A DNA stretch of 64,000 nt from NCBI GenBank assembly GCA_946965045.2, contig OX337236.1, positions 930,001-994,000 of the forward strand, in the 5' to 3' direction. Position numbers and translations under genes: made by a program. Within the stretch, counting starts at the first letter, position 1, and each line of letters opens with the position of its first letter. The notes under the pieces were generated by a model. It ran no database searches. It was not told the origin of the DNA and was given only the letters and a program-made list of their open reading frames with translations. Below, in pieces: positions 11,169-19,755 of the stretch. The DNA is from Epithemia pelagica. Taxonomy: Eukaryota; Bacillariophyta; Bacillariophyceae; Surirellales; Surirellaceae.

Positions 11169-13200
11169 CGGTGACTGGGAATTCGTCGCCCGTGCCAAAC
11201 AGAGCAACAATCAACGACCGATCATCCCGCTCCCGGATCTACTCCAAACCTACTTGGAGCGATTACGAGAGGGCACCTTACAAGTGGGATGGCCCGCCAA
11301 CCCTGGTGCACCCCAACTGGTCGGACGATTCGTGTCTGCAGCCAAATTGATCTCGAAGTGCGCTCCCAGTTGTCTTCTTCATCTCCCTAAGCTACATCCA
11401 ACCGATCAAATTGTATGGGGGGACGCTTACTCCGAGGAACATGGCAGTCTCAAGACCATGGATGTGTTTGATGTGATTAGTGGTGCAGAATATGCGCGCT
11501 ACAGGGCCCAAGGGTTCAAGGCCATACCTACAATGAATATATTTACGGTAAAGCCGGACGAACTTGGAAACCCGTATCGAGCCAAGAGTCGCATAGTTGT
11601 GCTGGGAAACTTGGAGGAACGTATATGGTCGAACTCGGAACGGTATGCGCCGGTACTACAATCAACCAGTTGCCGCTTACTTATATCTCTTGCCATACAG
11701 CACGGCAAGATAGCTAAGCAAGGCGACTGCAAGAATGCGTTCTGTCAACCGGAACTGCCCGAGGATGAAGTGGTGATATGCGAACCACCACGCGGATGCC
11801 CTATCAGTGAGCCAGGAACGTATTGGAAATTGAAGAAAACGTTATACGGCCTTCGTCGTAGCCCACGACATTGGTACGACAAGTTTATTGCTGTCCTTGT
11901 CAATGATTTGGGATTCACACAGTGCGCTAATGACCCATGTGTCTTAGTGGGTAAACCTTTTGAGGACGAAGCCCCAGTCTATGTTGGTGTCTACGTCGAT
12001 GACTTCATCTATGTTAGCGCATCGGACAAAACTGAGAAGTGGTTCGAGGAGTCTTTGGGCAAACTGCTGACGGTCGATTTCATGGGCGCAGTTACCTACT
12101 TCCTCGGATGCCGGTACCAATGGTTCAAGACCAAGAATAATGGGATGGGCGTTCATATTTCTCAGCCTGGATTCGTGGAGCGACTCCTCGAGAAGTTCAA
12201 CATGCAAGATTGCAACGCCGCCAAAACGCCATATCGGTCAGGCTTGCCTATTGATCGTCTGCCTACACCCACTACGGCAGCCGATCCCAATTTGGATTTA
12301 GTCAAACAGTACCGATTGCTTATTGGCGGACTCACCTGGTTGACAATTAGTACACGGCCTGACATCGCCGTGGCCCACAAACTGCTCAGTCGACATATGA
12401 GTAACCCGTCTCCAGAGCATATGGAAGCAGGAAAACACGTACTGCGATATATCCGCGGTACGTCTGACCGTGGCCTATGCTTTGTCGAACGGTCTGATGA
12501 CAGCCAACTTCATGGCTTCGTCGCGTGGCCCCACAACGTTTCTCCACCAGACCACGATCAGACTTGCGACTTTACTGACTCCAATTGGGGACCACAAGAC
12601 GCCTCACATCCGTTGCCAGAGGAATTCGAAACACGCACCGTCACCGACGACGAGTGTAAGTCAGTACAAGGCGCCTTGATGATACGTACTGGCGGACCTA
12701 TCTGGTGGAAGGTCGAACGAGAGGAACGCTGTAGCCGCAGTTCCTGTGAAGCGGAAATCAAATCGATTGATTTGATTACTAAGGAAGGCCAACACATCAC
12801 CTACCTAATGGAAGAAATGGGACTGTCTGATGTATCGCAACCTATCCCTATTTACAACGACAATAAGGGGACAGTTGATTGGAGTGGGACTGGGGCCATC
12901 ACCAAGCGTCTCCGTCACCTCAACATGCGACAGGTCGCTGTCCGTGACGCGATCGCGGCCGGTGAAGTGACTGTCCACCATATCCCTGGAAAGACTAACC
13001 CTGCAGATCTCTTGACGAAGGAACACCGTGATGACACCGACTTTCTCGTGCTTCGTGATCTTGTCGTTCCCTTGATACCGAACCAGGGGGGTGTTGGGAA
13101 AGCGGATGTCGCCCGGCGCGGAGAAACACGTGACGCAATGACACTGGCCGCAGCACCAAAGACGGTGACCTGGGCCGACGTAGTTAGACGAACACGATAA
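11152..13200 (+). CDS. Copia reverse transcriptase and RNase H (intact frame)
   Basis: A 2-kb uninterrupted frame encodes the Copia RT, with the polymerase motif YVDDFIYV and the preceding LKKTLYGLRRSPRHWYDKF. The RNase H follows, with CDFTDSNWGPQ, SSCEAEIKSID and IYNDNKGTVDWS carrying the acidic residues. There is no good ATG at the start (the first codons follow TTG at 11152), consistent with normal expression as the C-terminal part of Gag-Pol. The frame reads through the polypurine tract into the 3' LTR and stops only at 13198, so the last roughly 35 residues are LTR-encoded. Confidence 0.92.
   Translation: MRLDSDGDWEFVARAKQSNNQRPIIPLPDLLQTYLERLREGTLQVGWPANPGAPQLVGRFVSAAKLISKCAPSCLLHLPKLHPTDQIVWGDAYSEEHGSLKTMDVFDVISGAEYARYRAQGFKAIPTMNIFTVKPDELGNPYRAKSRIVVLGNLEERIWSNSERYAPVLQSTSCRLLISLAIQHGKIAKQGDCKNAFCQPELPEDEVVICEPPRGCPISEPGTYWKLKKTLYGLRRSPRHWYDKFIAVLVNDLGFTQCANDPCVLVGKPFEDEAPVYVGVYVDDFIYVSASDKTEKWFEESLGKLLTVDFMGAVTYFLGCRYQWFKTKNNGMGVHISQPGFVERLLEKFNMQDCNAAKTPYRSGLPIDRLPTPTTAADPNLDLVKQYRLLIGGLTWLTISTRPDIAVAHKLLSRHMSNPSPEHMEAGKHVLRYIRGTSDRGLCFVERSDDSQLHGFVAWPHNVSPPDHDQTCDFTDSNWGPQDASHPLPEEFETRTVTDDECKSVQGALMIRTGGPIWWKVEREERCSRSSCEAEIKSIDLITKEGQHITYLMEEMGLSDVSQPIPIYNDNKGTVDWSGTGAITKRLRHLNMRQVAVRDAIAAGEVTVHHIPGKTNPADLLTKEHRDDTDFLVLRDLVVPLIPNQGGVGKADVARRGETRDAMTLAAAPKTVTWADVVRRTR
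13085..13091 (+). promoter_or_regulatory. Polypurine tract of the Copia element
   Basis: AGGGGGG directly abuts the TGTTG start of the 3' LTR, the expected position of the plus-strand primer. It is also translated as part of the Pol C-terminus. Confidence 0.7.
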
Positions 13201-13234
13201 CTTATAATTTTTCTGTCTGCACGGTATCTCAACA
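13092..13234 (+). repeat. 3' LTR of the Copia element (143 bp)
   Basis: This matches the 5' LTR apart from the 19-bp segment missing here, and ends CAACA followed by the TTTTA duplication. It contains the Pol stop codon at 13198-13200. Confidence 0.93.
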
Positions 13235-13269
13235 TTTTAGAGGAACTTCCAACTCTTCCAATCGGCACC

Positions 13270-14400
13270 ATGAAGAATCGTCTTGGATTTCTCCTTGGTG
13301 GTATTGGTATAGGTTGGTTGTCCTGGTTGGCATGCTGCCCGAGTGTCTGCCATGCATCGGCCAGTGCAGACTCAATAACGCAAAAGGATGCAATTCCGGA
13401 AGAAACGAACGCCAACGATACGGTCACTTTCCATGTCAACGACAGCCATGTCAATGAGAAAGAGCCGCAGACGACCACACAATCGAAACTTACTGTCACG
13501 AATTCAGGTCGCGTCGTTGTGGCCCTGAGAGCAATCGACTCACAAGACGCAAACAATCAGTTTTCGGATCCACTCGCACATATACTCGCCGGACCAGAGT
13601 ATCTAGCAAGGACCACCAAGTTGCTAAACACTGTCGCAAACAATACACCCACACAAAAGTCACGGCCACGAAATCAAGTCCAACAAGTGGTCTGTCGTAC
13701 CATGATGGTGGACGAACTCCTGTTTCGAGCCATTCGGGACAACAAATTTCACGCCCCCAAACAAGTCGTTATTCTGGGTTCAGGGATGGATACTAGAGGC
13801 TTCCGAATGGCGTATCCTGGAATCAAGTGGTGGGAAGTGGATTTTGAACAAGTAGTCTCTCTCAAAGAACACTTGCTGAGTGATGCTGGAGTGGACCCTA
13901 CAAACGGTGGCTCAATCAAGAGAATCAAACTGGATCTAAAGCATGGAATAGATCGTCTTGTCCCCTTACTGAAAGAGACTGGCTTTGATGCCAATGCTCC
14001 TGCGGTTTTTGTGTTGGAAGGTGTTGTGTACTATATGGACAAGGCGGATGTGGCAACTTTGCTGGGAGCAATCCCTTGTGTTCCGACGAGTCATCTGCTT
14101 GTGACAGTGTTGGATAAAGGATCCATCGAAGAACTTGATTCGTTCCGTACCCTGAAACGAAAAGATAAACTGGGTCGGTCGGACAAAGAAATCAAGGCAT
14201 GGGCGGATCAGATGAAGACGCTGTGGAAGACGCATATTGGTGATATCAATAACATTCTGAATAGGAATCAAAACAAGGTCTGGGCGAAGCAAACACTAGT
14301 GAAAGTTGGCGGACGACAAGCATCTCGGATGTTTGGACTGGACTTGTCAGTTGCATCCAAGATCGCTACTGAATTTATTGTAGACTTTCGAGCGAAGTGA
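13270..14400 (+). CDS. Secreted leucine carboxyl methyltransferase-like SAM methyltransferase
   Basis: A 376-residue protein. After an N-terminal signal-like segment (LGFLLGGIGIGWLSWLACC) and a polar linker, residues from about 95 match the leucine carboxyl methyltransferase-like superfamily. VVILGSGMDTRGFRM (GSG at 170-172) is the SAM-binding motif I, WWEVDFEQV supplies the acidic residue of motif II, and VLEGVVYYMD (E250) is the family EGV.YY motif. The methyl acceptor cannot be told from sequence. The start codon lies 31 bp after a Copia target duplication, so the original leader and promoter have been displaced by 6.8 kb. A closely similar but interrupted paralog follows in the same orientation, indicating a tandem duplication. 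Confidence 0.78.
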   Translation: MKNRLGFLLGGIGIGWLSWLACCPSVCHASASADSITQKDAIPEETNANDTVTFHVNDSHVNEKEPQTTTQSKLTVTNSGRVVVALRAIDSQDANNQFSDPLAHILAGPEYLARTTKLLNTVANNTPTQKSRPRNQVQQVVCRTMMVDELLFRAIRDNKFHAPKQVVILGSGMDTRGFRMAYPGIKWWEVDFEQVVSLKEHLLSDAGVDPTNGGSIKRIKLDLKHGIDRLVPLLKETGFDANAPAVFVLEGVVYYMDKADVATLLGAIPCVPTSHLLVTVLDKGSIEELDSFRTLKRKDKLGRSDKEIKAWADQMKTLWKTHIGDINNILNRNQNKVWAKQTLVKVGGRQASRMFGLDLSVASKIATEFIVDFRAK

Positions 14401-14809
14401 ATGTTTCTCTCTTAGAGCTTGTCCCTTTGTTGTGGATAGTGAATCCTTTCAGCCGATCCTTACAACCGACCACTTGGATCTTCCACTTGTAAGTATGAAA
14501 GCCACTTTCCTATGTTTGATGGAATTAGCTGGAATGGGATTGATGTATTTCTTTTACGCAGACGGCATTAACCTTAACCGTCGATAGTGCGGACTAGTAG
14601 TCCATCAATGGCCATATTCAGGGCAGACTCCACATTATTGGCTTTCAAGTTGAGAGAGTCTATCCGAAAGGTAGACTATAGACTGACATACTCCTAGCTG
14701 ACATAAGTGGAGCATATCTTTGAAAGCGACCAATAGGCGTTCGCATTTTCGAGTTGGCATCTTGGCATGTCAAACAAACAAGGTCGGGGTTGTTGCTCCA
14801 TCCTCTTCC
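14401..14809. other. Spacer between the tandem methyltransferase genes, 409 bp
   Basis: No coding frame is supported. One TACTCCTA octamer occurs at 14689-14696. The spacer presumably holds the old promoter of the second copy. Confidence 0.4.
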
Positions 14810-15219
14810 ATGTACCACCGGATCTTCGTATTAGCTGGCTGTTTGCTTAGTTTCGGCCGTGCATTCAGTGAGGAACCGAAATTTCTCGACCACGACACTG
14901 TTGATGATGACGGAGCGCCCGAGATACAAAACAAGCTGACACCGGTCGCTTTGTTGCCGGACTCAGAGCAATCGACTCGCAAGATGAGAACAATCAGTTC
15001 TCGGACCCACTTGCACATATACTCGCTGGAGAGGAGTCCATGACACTTGTTGCGCAGTCCAAGGAAACCATTGACAAGTCACGAAAGGGAGGCAAGCGTC
15101 CACGGAATGACGTCAATCAAATTGTCTGTCGTACCATGATGGTGGACGAAATTCTGTTTCGAGCCATTCGGAACAACAAATTCCACGCCCCCAAACAAGT
15201 CGTTATTCTGGGTTCAGGG

Positions 15220-15321
15220 TACCCCCTAGCGGAAGGGTGAGTCCTGGTCGTGAATGAGAGTGTGTGCATTCTGATACTCACCCCCAAGGCGCCATCGCGC
15301 TCACTCGACTTTGACACAAAC
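15220..15321 (+). repeat. Left terminal inverted repeat of the Mutator-like element
   Basis: About 102 bp. The outer 24 bp match the other end perfectly. An inner block (GCATTCTGATACTCACCCCC followed by AAGGCGC) and the innermost GACTTTGACACAAAC also match, with divergent sequence between the blocks. Confidence 0.85.
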
Positions 15322-15602
15322 CCAAAATTTCATCTCACACATTCACTGCATCCACCACGGTGGGTGGAGGTGCAACAATATACCATGTCGTCCACCAAGT
15401 CTTCTTCGTCCCACAAGCGACACCGTCGGTCCCCTGTATGAGGTGAGAGGTGTATCACCGTGCGGAAGCGGCATACAAGCAGTATTGAAGCCACCAACAA
15501 CAACCGTTGCAACACTGCTTGGTTTGTTGTACAAGATCAAGTAGGATCGACAACAAGCTGGATGCCTGACCGCTTGCGAAGATCATTGAATGGTCAAGTG
15601 AA

Positions 15603-15857
15603 TCATTTTCCCGCCTTGGACAATGATGATGACGATGACAACAACGACGATTCCAAGCATACTTCCACCACCTCAGACAACGAAAGAGAAACGTTCTTGT
15701 GTCCCATTTCCATGGTGGTATGCTCCAAATCATTGTGGTATTGAGCTCGTACCATTTTAAGCAATTGTGTCGCTTCCTTGTCGGCCGCATCTGTCTGCAA
15801 GACTTGCAACAAATCCTTGGCAGCATTGGGCGAGATAATGTCGTCTATTGTCACCAT
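15603..15857 (-). CDS. Small ORF inside the Mutator-like element (84 aa), possible cargo
   Basis: ATG 15857 opens MVTIDDIISPNAAKDLL and continues to a stop at 15603. The first 60 residues look like a soluble helical protein (DLLQVLQTDAADKEATQLL) and the end is Ser-rich. I recognise no family. It could be a captured host gene fragment, as in Pack-MULEs, or a chance frame. Confidence 0.35.
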   Translation of the reverse strand: MVTIDDIISPNAAKDLLQVLQTDAADKEATQLLKMVRAQYHNDLEHTTMEMGHKNVSLSLSEVVEVCLESSLLSSSSSLSKAGK

Positions 15858-16516
15858 GGTCGTTGTTTTTGAACAAGAGGAAAGAAACACGCTTGTGCCA
15901 GTCCAGCCAGAATCCTCCTTTCATTTACTCTGTTGTTTTGCCAACATTGTGCAAGCCATTGTCACATTTTCCAGCTGTCAGTGCTATCGTTAAAAACAAA
16001 GCTGTCCAAACAGTGACAACCCAAACAACAATGGCAACAAGACAACTGAATCAAGAATTCTATCACGGCAAAACCAGGTGGTGAACCTGTCACCAGCACC
16101 AAACCCAACCAATCATCAAACATAGCACCTCACACAACCAATCACTGTCCATACATGACACTACCCACCGCCTGATTCAACACATTGCTATTTTCTGGTG
16201 TTCTCGTTCACTTGTGGATTATGCTTTCTCAAAACAATTGGATTCCATTGAATAGATGTAGATTAGTCGTTGATAGCTGCTGAATCCTGAAAAAGAGCAT
16301 TTGTCATAACAAGAAATGCCAACAAATTTAGTTGGCTGCTTTCACCAATATGGCATGGCCATGAGAGCCCACCTCCTGATTTCGTCTCTCACAGCACAAA
16401 TCCATAAATAGTGGATTCGGAGAGTCGTGCATCAACACTGAGAGTCACCAGGTATATAGGGGAGGGGTAATTGATCGTGGGAGGTACTTGTAAAGAGGCA
16501 AAGGGATCCATAACAC

Positions 16517-16862
16517 GTTCAGACAAAGGGTTACCTGTTTGATTGTTGTTGTTTGGGTTTGCACCGTAGTGGTACTGAGCACTTGGAGCGATCAAAGGGT
16601 CTACACATGCCATTTCACGGCCAGGAGTTTTCCTTGGGTGGTTAGAGACAGCAGGAACAAAGCGGATCTGATTGGGAGGGGCCATGGGTGTTCAGACAAA
16701 GGGTTATCTGTTTGTTTGTTGTTGTTTGGGTTTGCACCGTAGTGGTACTGAGCACTTGGAGCGATCAAAGGGTCTACGCATGCCATTTCACGGCATGAAG
16801 TGTCCCTTGGGTGTTTAGAGACAGCAGGAACAAAGCGGATCTGATTGGGAGGGGCCATGGGT
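16517..16862. repeat. 173-bp tandem duplication inside the Mutator-like element
   Basis: Two consecutive 173-bp units (16517-16689 and 16690-16862) differ at a small number of positions. On the minus strand each encodes MAPPNQIRFVPAVS and then PLIAPSAQYHYGANPNN, in two frames that do not join. The duplication is therefore visible both as DNA and as a repeated peptide. Confidence 0.8.
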
Positions 16863-16918
16863 GTTGTTACAACCACAACAAGATGGGTCTCGTAGTGATT
16901 GCGTTGTGGTGGTTGTGA

Positions 16919-17030
16919 GTTTGTGTCAAAGTCGAAAAATCGCCGATTTTGAGAATCGCGCCTTGGGGGTGAGTATCAGAATGCTCTCGGTCTGTCTGTC
17001 AACCTGGACTCACCCTTCCGCTAGGGGGTA
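16919..17030 (-). repeat. Right terminal inverted repeat of the Mutator-like element
   Basis: About 112 bp, the inverted partner of 15220-15321, with the same three matching blocks and slightly longer spacers. Confidence 0.85.
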
Positions 17031-17655
17031 GGGTTCAGGGATGGATACTAGAGGCTTCCGAATGGCGTATCCTGGAATCAAGTGGTGGGAAGTGGATTTT
17101 GAACAAGTAATCTCTCTCAAAGAACACTTGCTAAGTGATGCTGGAGTGGACCCTACGAACGGTAGCTCAATCAAGAGAATCAAACTGGATCTAAAGCACG
17201 GAATAGATCGTCTTGTCCCCTTACTGAAAGAGACTGGCTTTGATGCCAATGCTCCAGCGGTTTTTGTGTTGGAAGGTGTTGTGTACTATATGGACAAGGA
17301 GGATGTGGCAACTTTGCTGGGAGCGATCCCTTGTGTTCCGACGAGTCATCTGCTTGTGACAGTGTTGGACAAAGGATCCATTAAAGAAGCTCATTCGTTC
17401 CGTGCCCTGAAACGACGAGATAAACTGGGTCTGTCCGACAAAGAAATAGGGGAGCGGGCTCAGAATATGCGAGAAGTGTGGAAAAGTCATATGGATGATT
17501 TCAAGAGCATAGTGGTCAAGGATCCGAACAGGGACTGGAAGATGCAGATGCAAGTCAAAGTGGGTGCAAGGATGGCATCTCGTCAATTTGGACTCAATCT
17601 GTCCACCTTTTGGAAGGGATCAAATGAATTTATTTTGGACTTCAAGGCACAATGA

Positions 17656-18294
17656 TACTGGGCATGGATTCTCAATCCATACTTGCTTCCTATTAGATTG
17701 GCATCTCGTCCCTTAAATGGGATAACGAAGCAAACGTTAAAGAATGAATTCCCCATCTTTCCTCGTCGTTATCTCTATCTCCGGTCACCTTTGTCCAGAT
17801 TGCAGGTACTTGTTTCTCGGCAAGCTAACAAAGGTTACCCTCTAGTCACAGTTGTAACAGAGGAGTAACCACAATCCGAAAGGTCCACTAAGGGCCTTGA
17901 CGCGAAACCAGGGACAAGAGCAAGAAAGGGCCTTAGCCTTAGCCTAGTAGAGTACGCCATTCGAGTTCGAGGTTCGAGGTATCTTAGATCTTAGCCGATA
18001 GCGATAGGTCTTGAGTGCAAGTGTAGTAAAAAGTACTACTAGAACATACAGTGGACTGGTAGCGCTCTCACGCCAGCCGACGTGCGATTCTCACAAAAAA
18101 GGGCCTGCTTCCAAGAAAAAGCCAAGAAGAAGAAACGCCTTCTAGCAAAGATATCTTTGGTTGTGTCGTCCTCTAAGAACCATTGGTTGTCGTCCTCTCA
18201 GAATCATTGCTCCTTACCGACCGTTGTGAACTGTTTGGCATTCTATTTTGCCGGTTGAATTCTCGCTTACCCTCACCGTGGTGCTGTCTGTCAG
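17656..18294. other. Intergenic region, 639 bp
   Basis: No supported gene. A short imperfect tandem repeat based on GTCGTCCTCTAAGAACCATT occurs at about 18162-18207. A local GAGTTCGAGGTTCGAGG string near 17962-17980 is a simple repeat, not a tRNA arm. Confidence 0.4.
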
Positions 18295-19142
18295 ATGATT
18301 TGTCTTCGTTCTTTGCTTGCCGTCACCGGTATCTTCTTTTCCCTTTTAGGCATAGCGTCAGGGGCTCTGGGGCCGAATGATCCTGTTGTTGTTGGCCAAA
18401 CCTTTTTGGCTGGTTCTTTGGATCCTACCGTCGACAGTACTTCCTGGTCCCTGATTACGAATCCGATCCTCATGGTGACCCCACCGAGGCCGCCAGGCTT
18501 CTCGACGAAGCAGGATGGGTGCTGGATGCCTCATCGGGAAAGCGCGTGAAGGACAACCAAGTGTTGACGATTCGATTGGTGGCTTACCCCCACCGTCCTG
18601 GTCTCGGTATTATGCAACCTGAAATCGCAGAAGCTCTCGAGGACTTGGGAATCGAAGTGACACAAATCATGACCGGTATGGATTGGACTGAGACTTCGAC
18701 AATCATGGAGGACCGAACCTTTGATATGCTCATGTGGGCTCAGCACACTTTGCCTTCCGGTGATTCCGCTTTTTTCCTCAATAATTTTTTCCGTTCGGAT
18801 GGTGGAAGCAATCATGCCAACTTGAATTCCTCCACGGTCGATAATTTGCTTGATCAATTGTCCACTGCCGATGATCATGATCAGCGGGTCTTGTTGACGG
18901 CTGCCGTCCAAGAGGCGATTCACAATGAAGTTCCTGTCAGTAACTTGGTCACGCCCTATTGGCATGTGAGTTTGTCCGATCGTGTGGCCGACTATGTACC
19001 CTGGGGTTCTGATTATTACGTCATTCGGGCCGATTTGCGCCTCACTCAGGAGCCTATCGAGTCCAGTAGTGTTTCAGTGAGTGTCATTGGTGCCACCATG
19101 ACCTGGATGATGGGAATGTTGCTCGTCTTCGTCGTGTGGTAG
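18295..19142 (+). pseudogene. Internally deleted family 5 extracellular solute-binding protein
   Basis: The 5' part opens with a signal peptide (MICLRSLLAVTGIFFSLLG) and VVVGQTFLAGSLDPTVDST, which matches the mature N-terminus of bacterial oligopeptide/nickel-type solute-binding proteins. At about 18441-18455 the reading jumps to a different frame that reads VPDYESDPHGDPTEAARLL, DEAGW and then the C-terminal lobe (IRLVAYPHRPGLGIMQPEIA ... VTPYWHVSLSDRVADYVPWG). It ends in a hydrophobic tail (MTWMMGMLLVFVVW). Such proteins are normally about 500 residues, so roughly the middle half is missing. The prokaryote-like family in this genome implies old lateral transfer. Confidence 0.66.
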
Positions 19143-19225
19143 AGAAGAACACGACGTGTTGTTACTGGGCAAGGTTGAGAAGTACTGCTTGCTGGCAGAA
19201 ATGGATCATGTATAAGGAATTTAGT

Positions 19226-19277
19226 ATCACTTGTTCGTACTTAGTACCTTTATCACTTGTTCGTACTTAGTACCTTT
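19226..19277. repeat. 26-bp tandem repeat, two units
   Basis: ATCACTTGTTCGTACTTAGT followed by ACCTTT is repeated head to tail (19226-19251, 19252-19277) downstream of the solute-binding remnant. Confidence 0.85.
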
Positions 19278-19524
19278 CAAAGTAGATATCTATGAATATG
19301 AAAGTATGAAGGACAGGGCGATTTGGAGCAGAACGAAGTCCTACAGACAGAGCACCTGAACATAATAATCTGCTCTCGTTCCTTCTTCGTGCTCCTAGCC
19401 CGAGTGCCACTCTACTCGTGCCAATTTCACAGTCACCGAGGGCGAGCCTCTTGCTTTGGCTTATCAAATATTGATACGAAACGAGGAAAAGCAGAGAAAC
19501 GACACATCATGTACTTATAAATGT

Positions 19525-19755
19525 TTAATGAGAATTGAAACCGATATCATGTAGTATGCAGACGAATATCAAGGGACACACCAAATTCTGTAGGTCATGA
19601 GCCATCAAGGAGAACTCTTGCCAAATGATTAATGCGAATTTAAACCGATATCATATATCATGTATCATGTAGTATGCAGACGAATATCAAGGAACACACC
19701 AGATTCTTAGGTCCTTCTCATAGGGGCTCCATCATCAAGGTGAACTCTTGGAATT
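19525..19755. repeat. Imperfect direct duplication of the 3' end of the propeller gene
   Basis: The block 19525-19628 resembles 19629-19755: both contain AACCGATATCAT, then GTAGTATGCAGACGAATATC and later CATCAAGG.GAACTCTTG. The second block includes the stop codon and last residues of the minus-strand gene ending at 19718. The first is thus a displaced, decayed copy of that 3' end. Confidence 0.75.

Larger units (their letters stand above)
6419..13239 (+). mobile_element. Copia LTR retrotransposon, full length with 5-bp target duplication
   Basis: The element is bounded by direct LTRs (6424-6585 and 13092-13234) starting TGTTG and ending CAACA. The pentamer TTTTA flanks it on both sides (6419-6423 and 13235-13239), so the insertion is intact. 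Gene order is Gag, protease, integrase, reverse transcriptase, RNase H, the Ty1/Copia order. The internal region has frameshifts near 7467, 9115, 10080 and 11150 and nonsense codons at 9440, 9509 and 10076, so this copy cannot encode one continuous polyprotein. The RNase H sequence TDSNWGPQDAS resembles Copia elements I associate with diatoms. The insertion lies 31 bp upstream of the methyltransferase-like start codon at 13270. Confidence 0.95.
15210..17040. mobile_element. Mutator-like nonautonomous DNA transposon with 10-bp target duplication
   Basis: The element proper spans 15220-17030 (1811 bp). GGGTTCAGGG is duplicated at 15210-15219 and 17031-17040; the intact paralog has it once. The termini begin TACCCCCTAGCGGAAGGGTG and end in the reverse complement, and the similarity extends inward about 100 bp. 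Long terminal inverted repeats with a 9-11-bp duplication are typical of Mutator-like elements. No transposase is visible, so it must be mobilised in trans. The interior holds minus-strand frames and an internal 173-bp tandem duplication that may be captured sequence. Confidence 0.88.
14810..17655 (+). pseudogene. Second methyltransferase paralog, split by a DNA transposon
   Basis: A leader (MYHRIFVLAGCLLSFGRAFS, ATG 14810) starts in one frame. The homologous body then runs in another frame, from about 14950 (LRAIDSQDENNQFSDPLAHIL) to VVILGSG at 15219, where a 1811-bp insertion interrupts exactly inside the SAM motif. The body resumes at 17041 with MDTRGFRMAYPG and continues to the stop at 17655, highly similar to the first paralog including LEGVVYYMD. 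Removing the insertion and one copy of the 10-bp duplication restores GSGMDTRG in frame, so the gene was intact here when hit. The frame change upstream of LRAID is a second lesion or an unrecognised intron. Confidence 0.88.
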
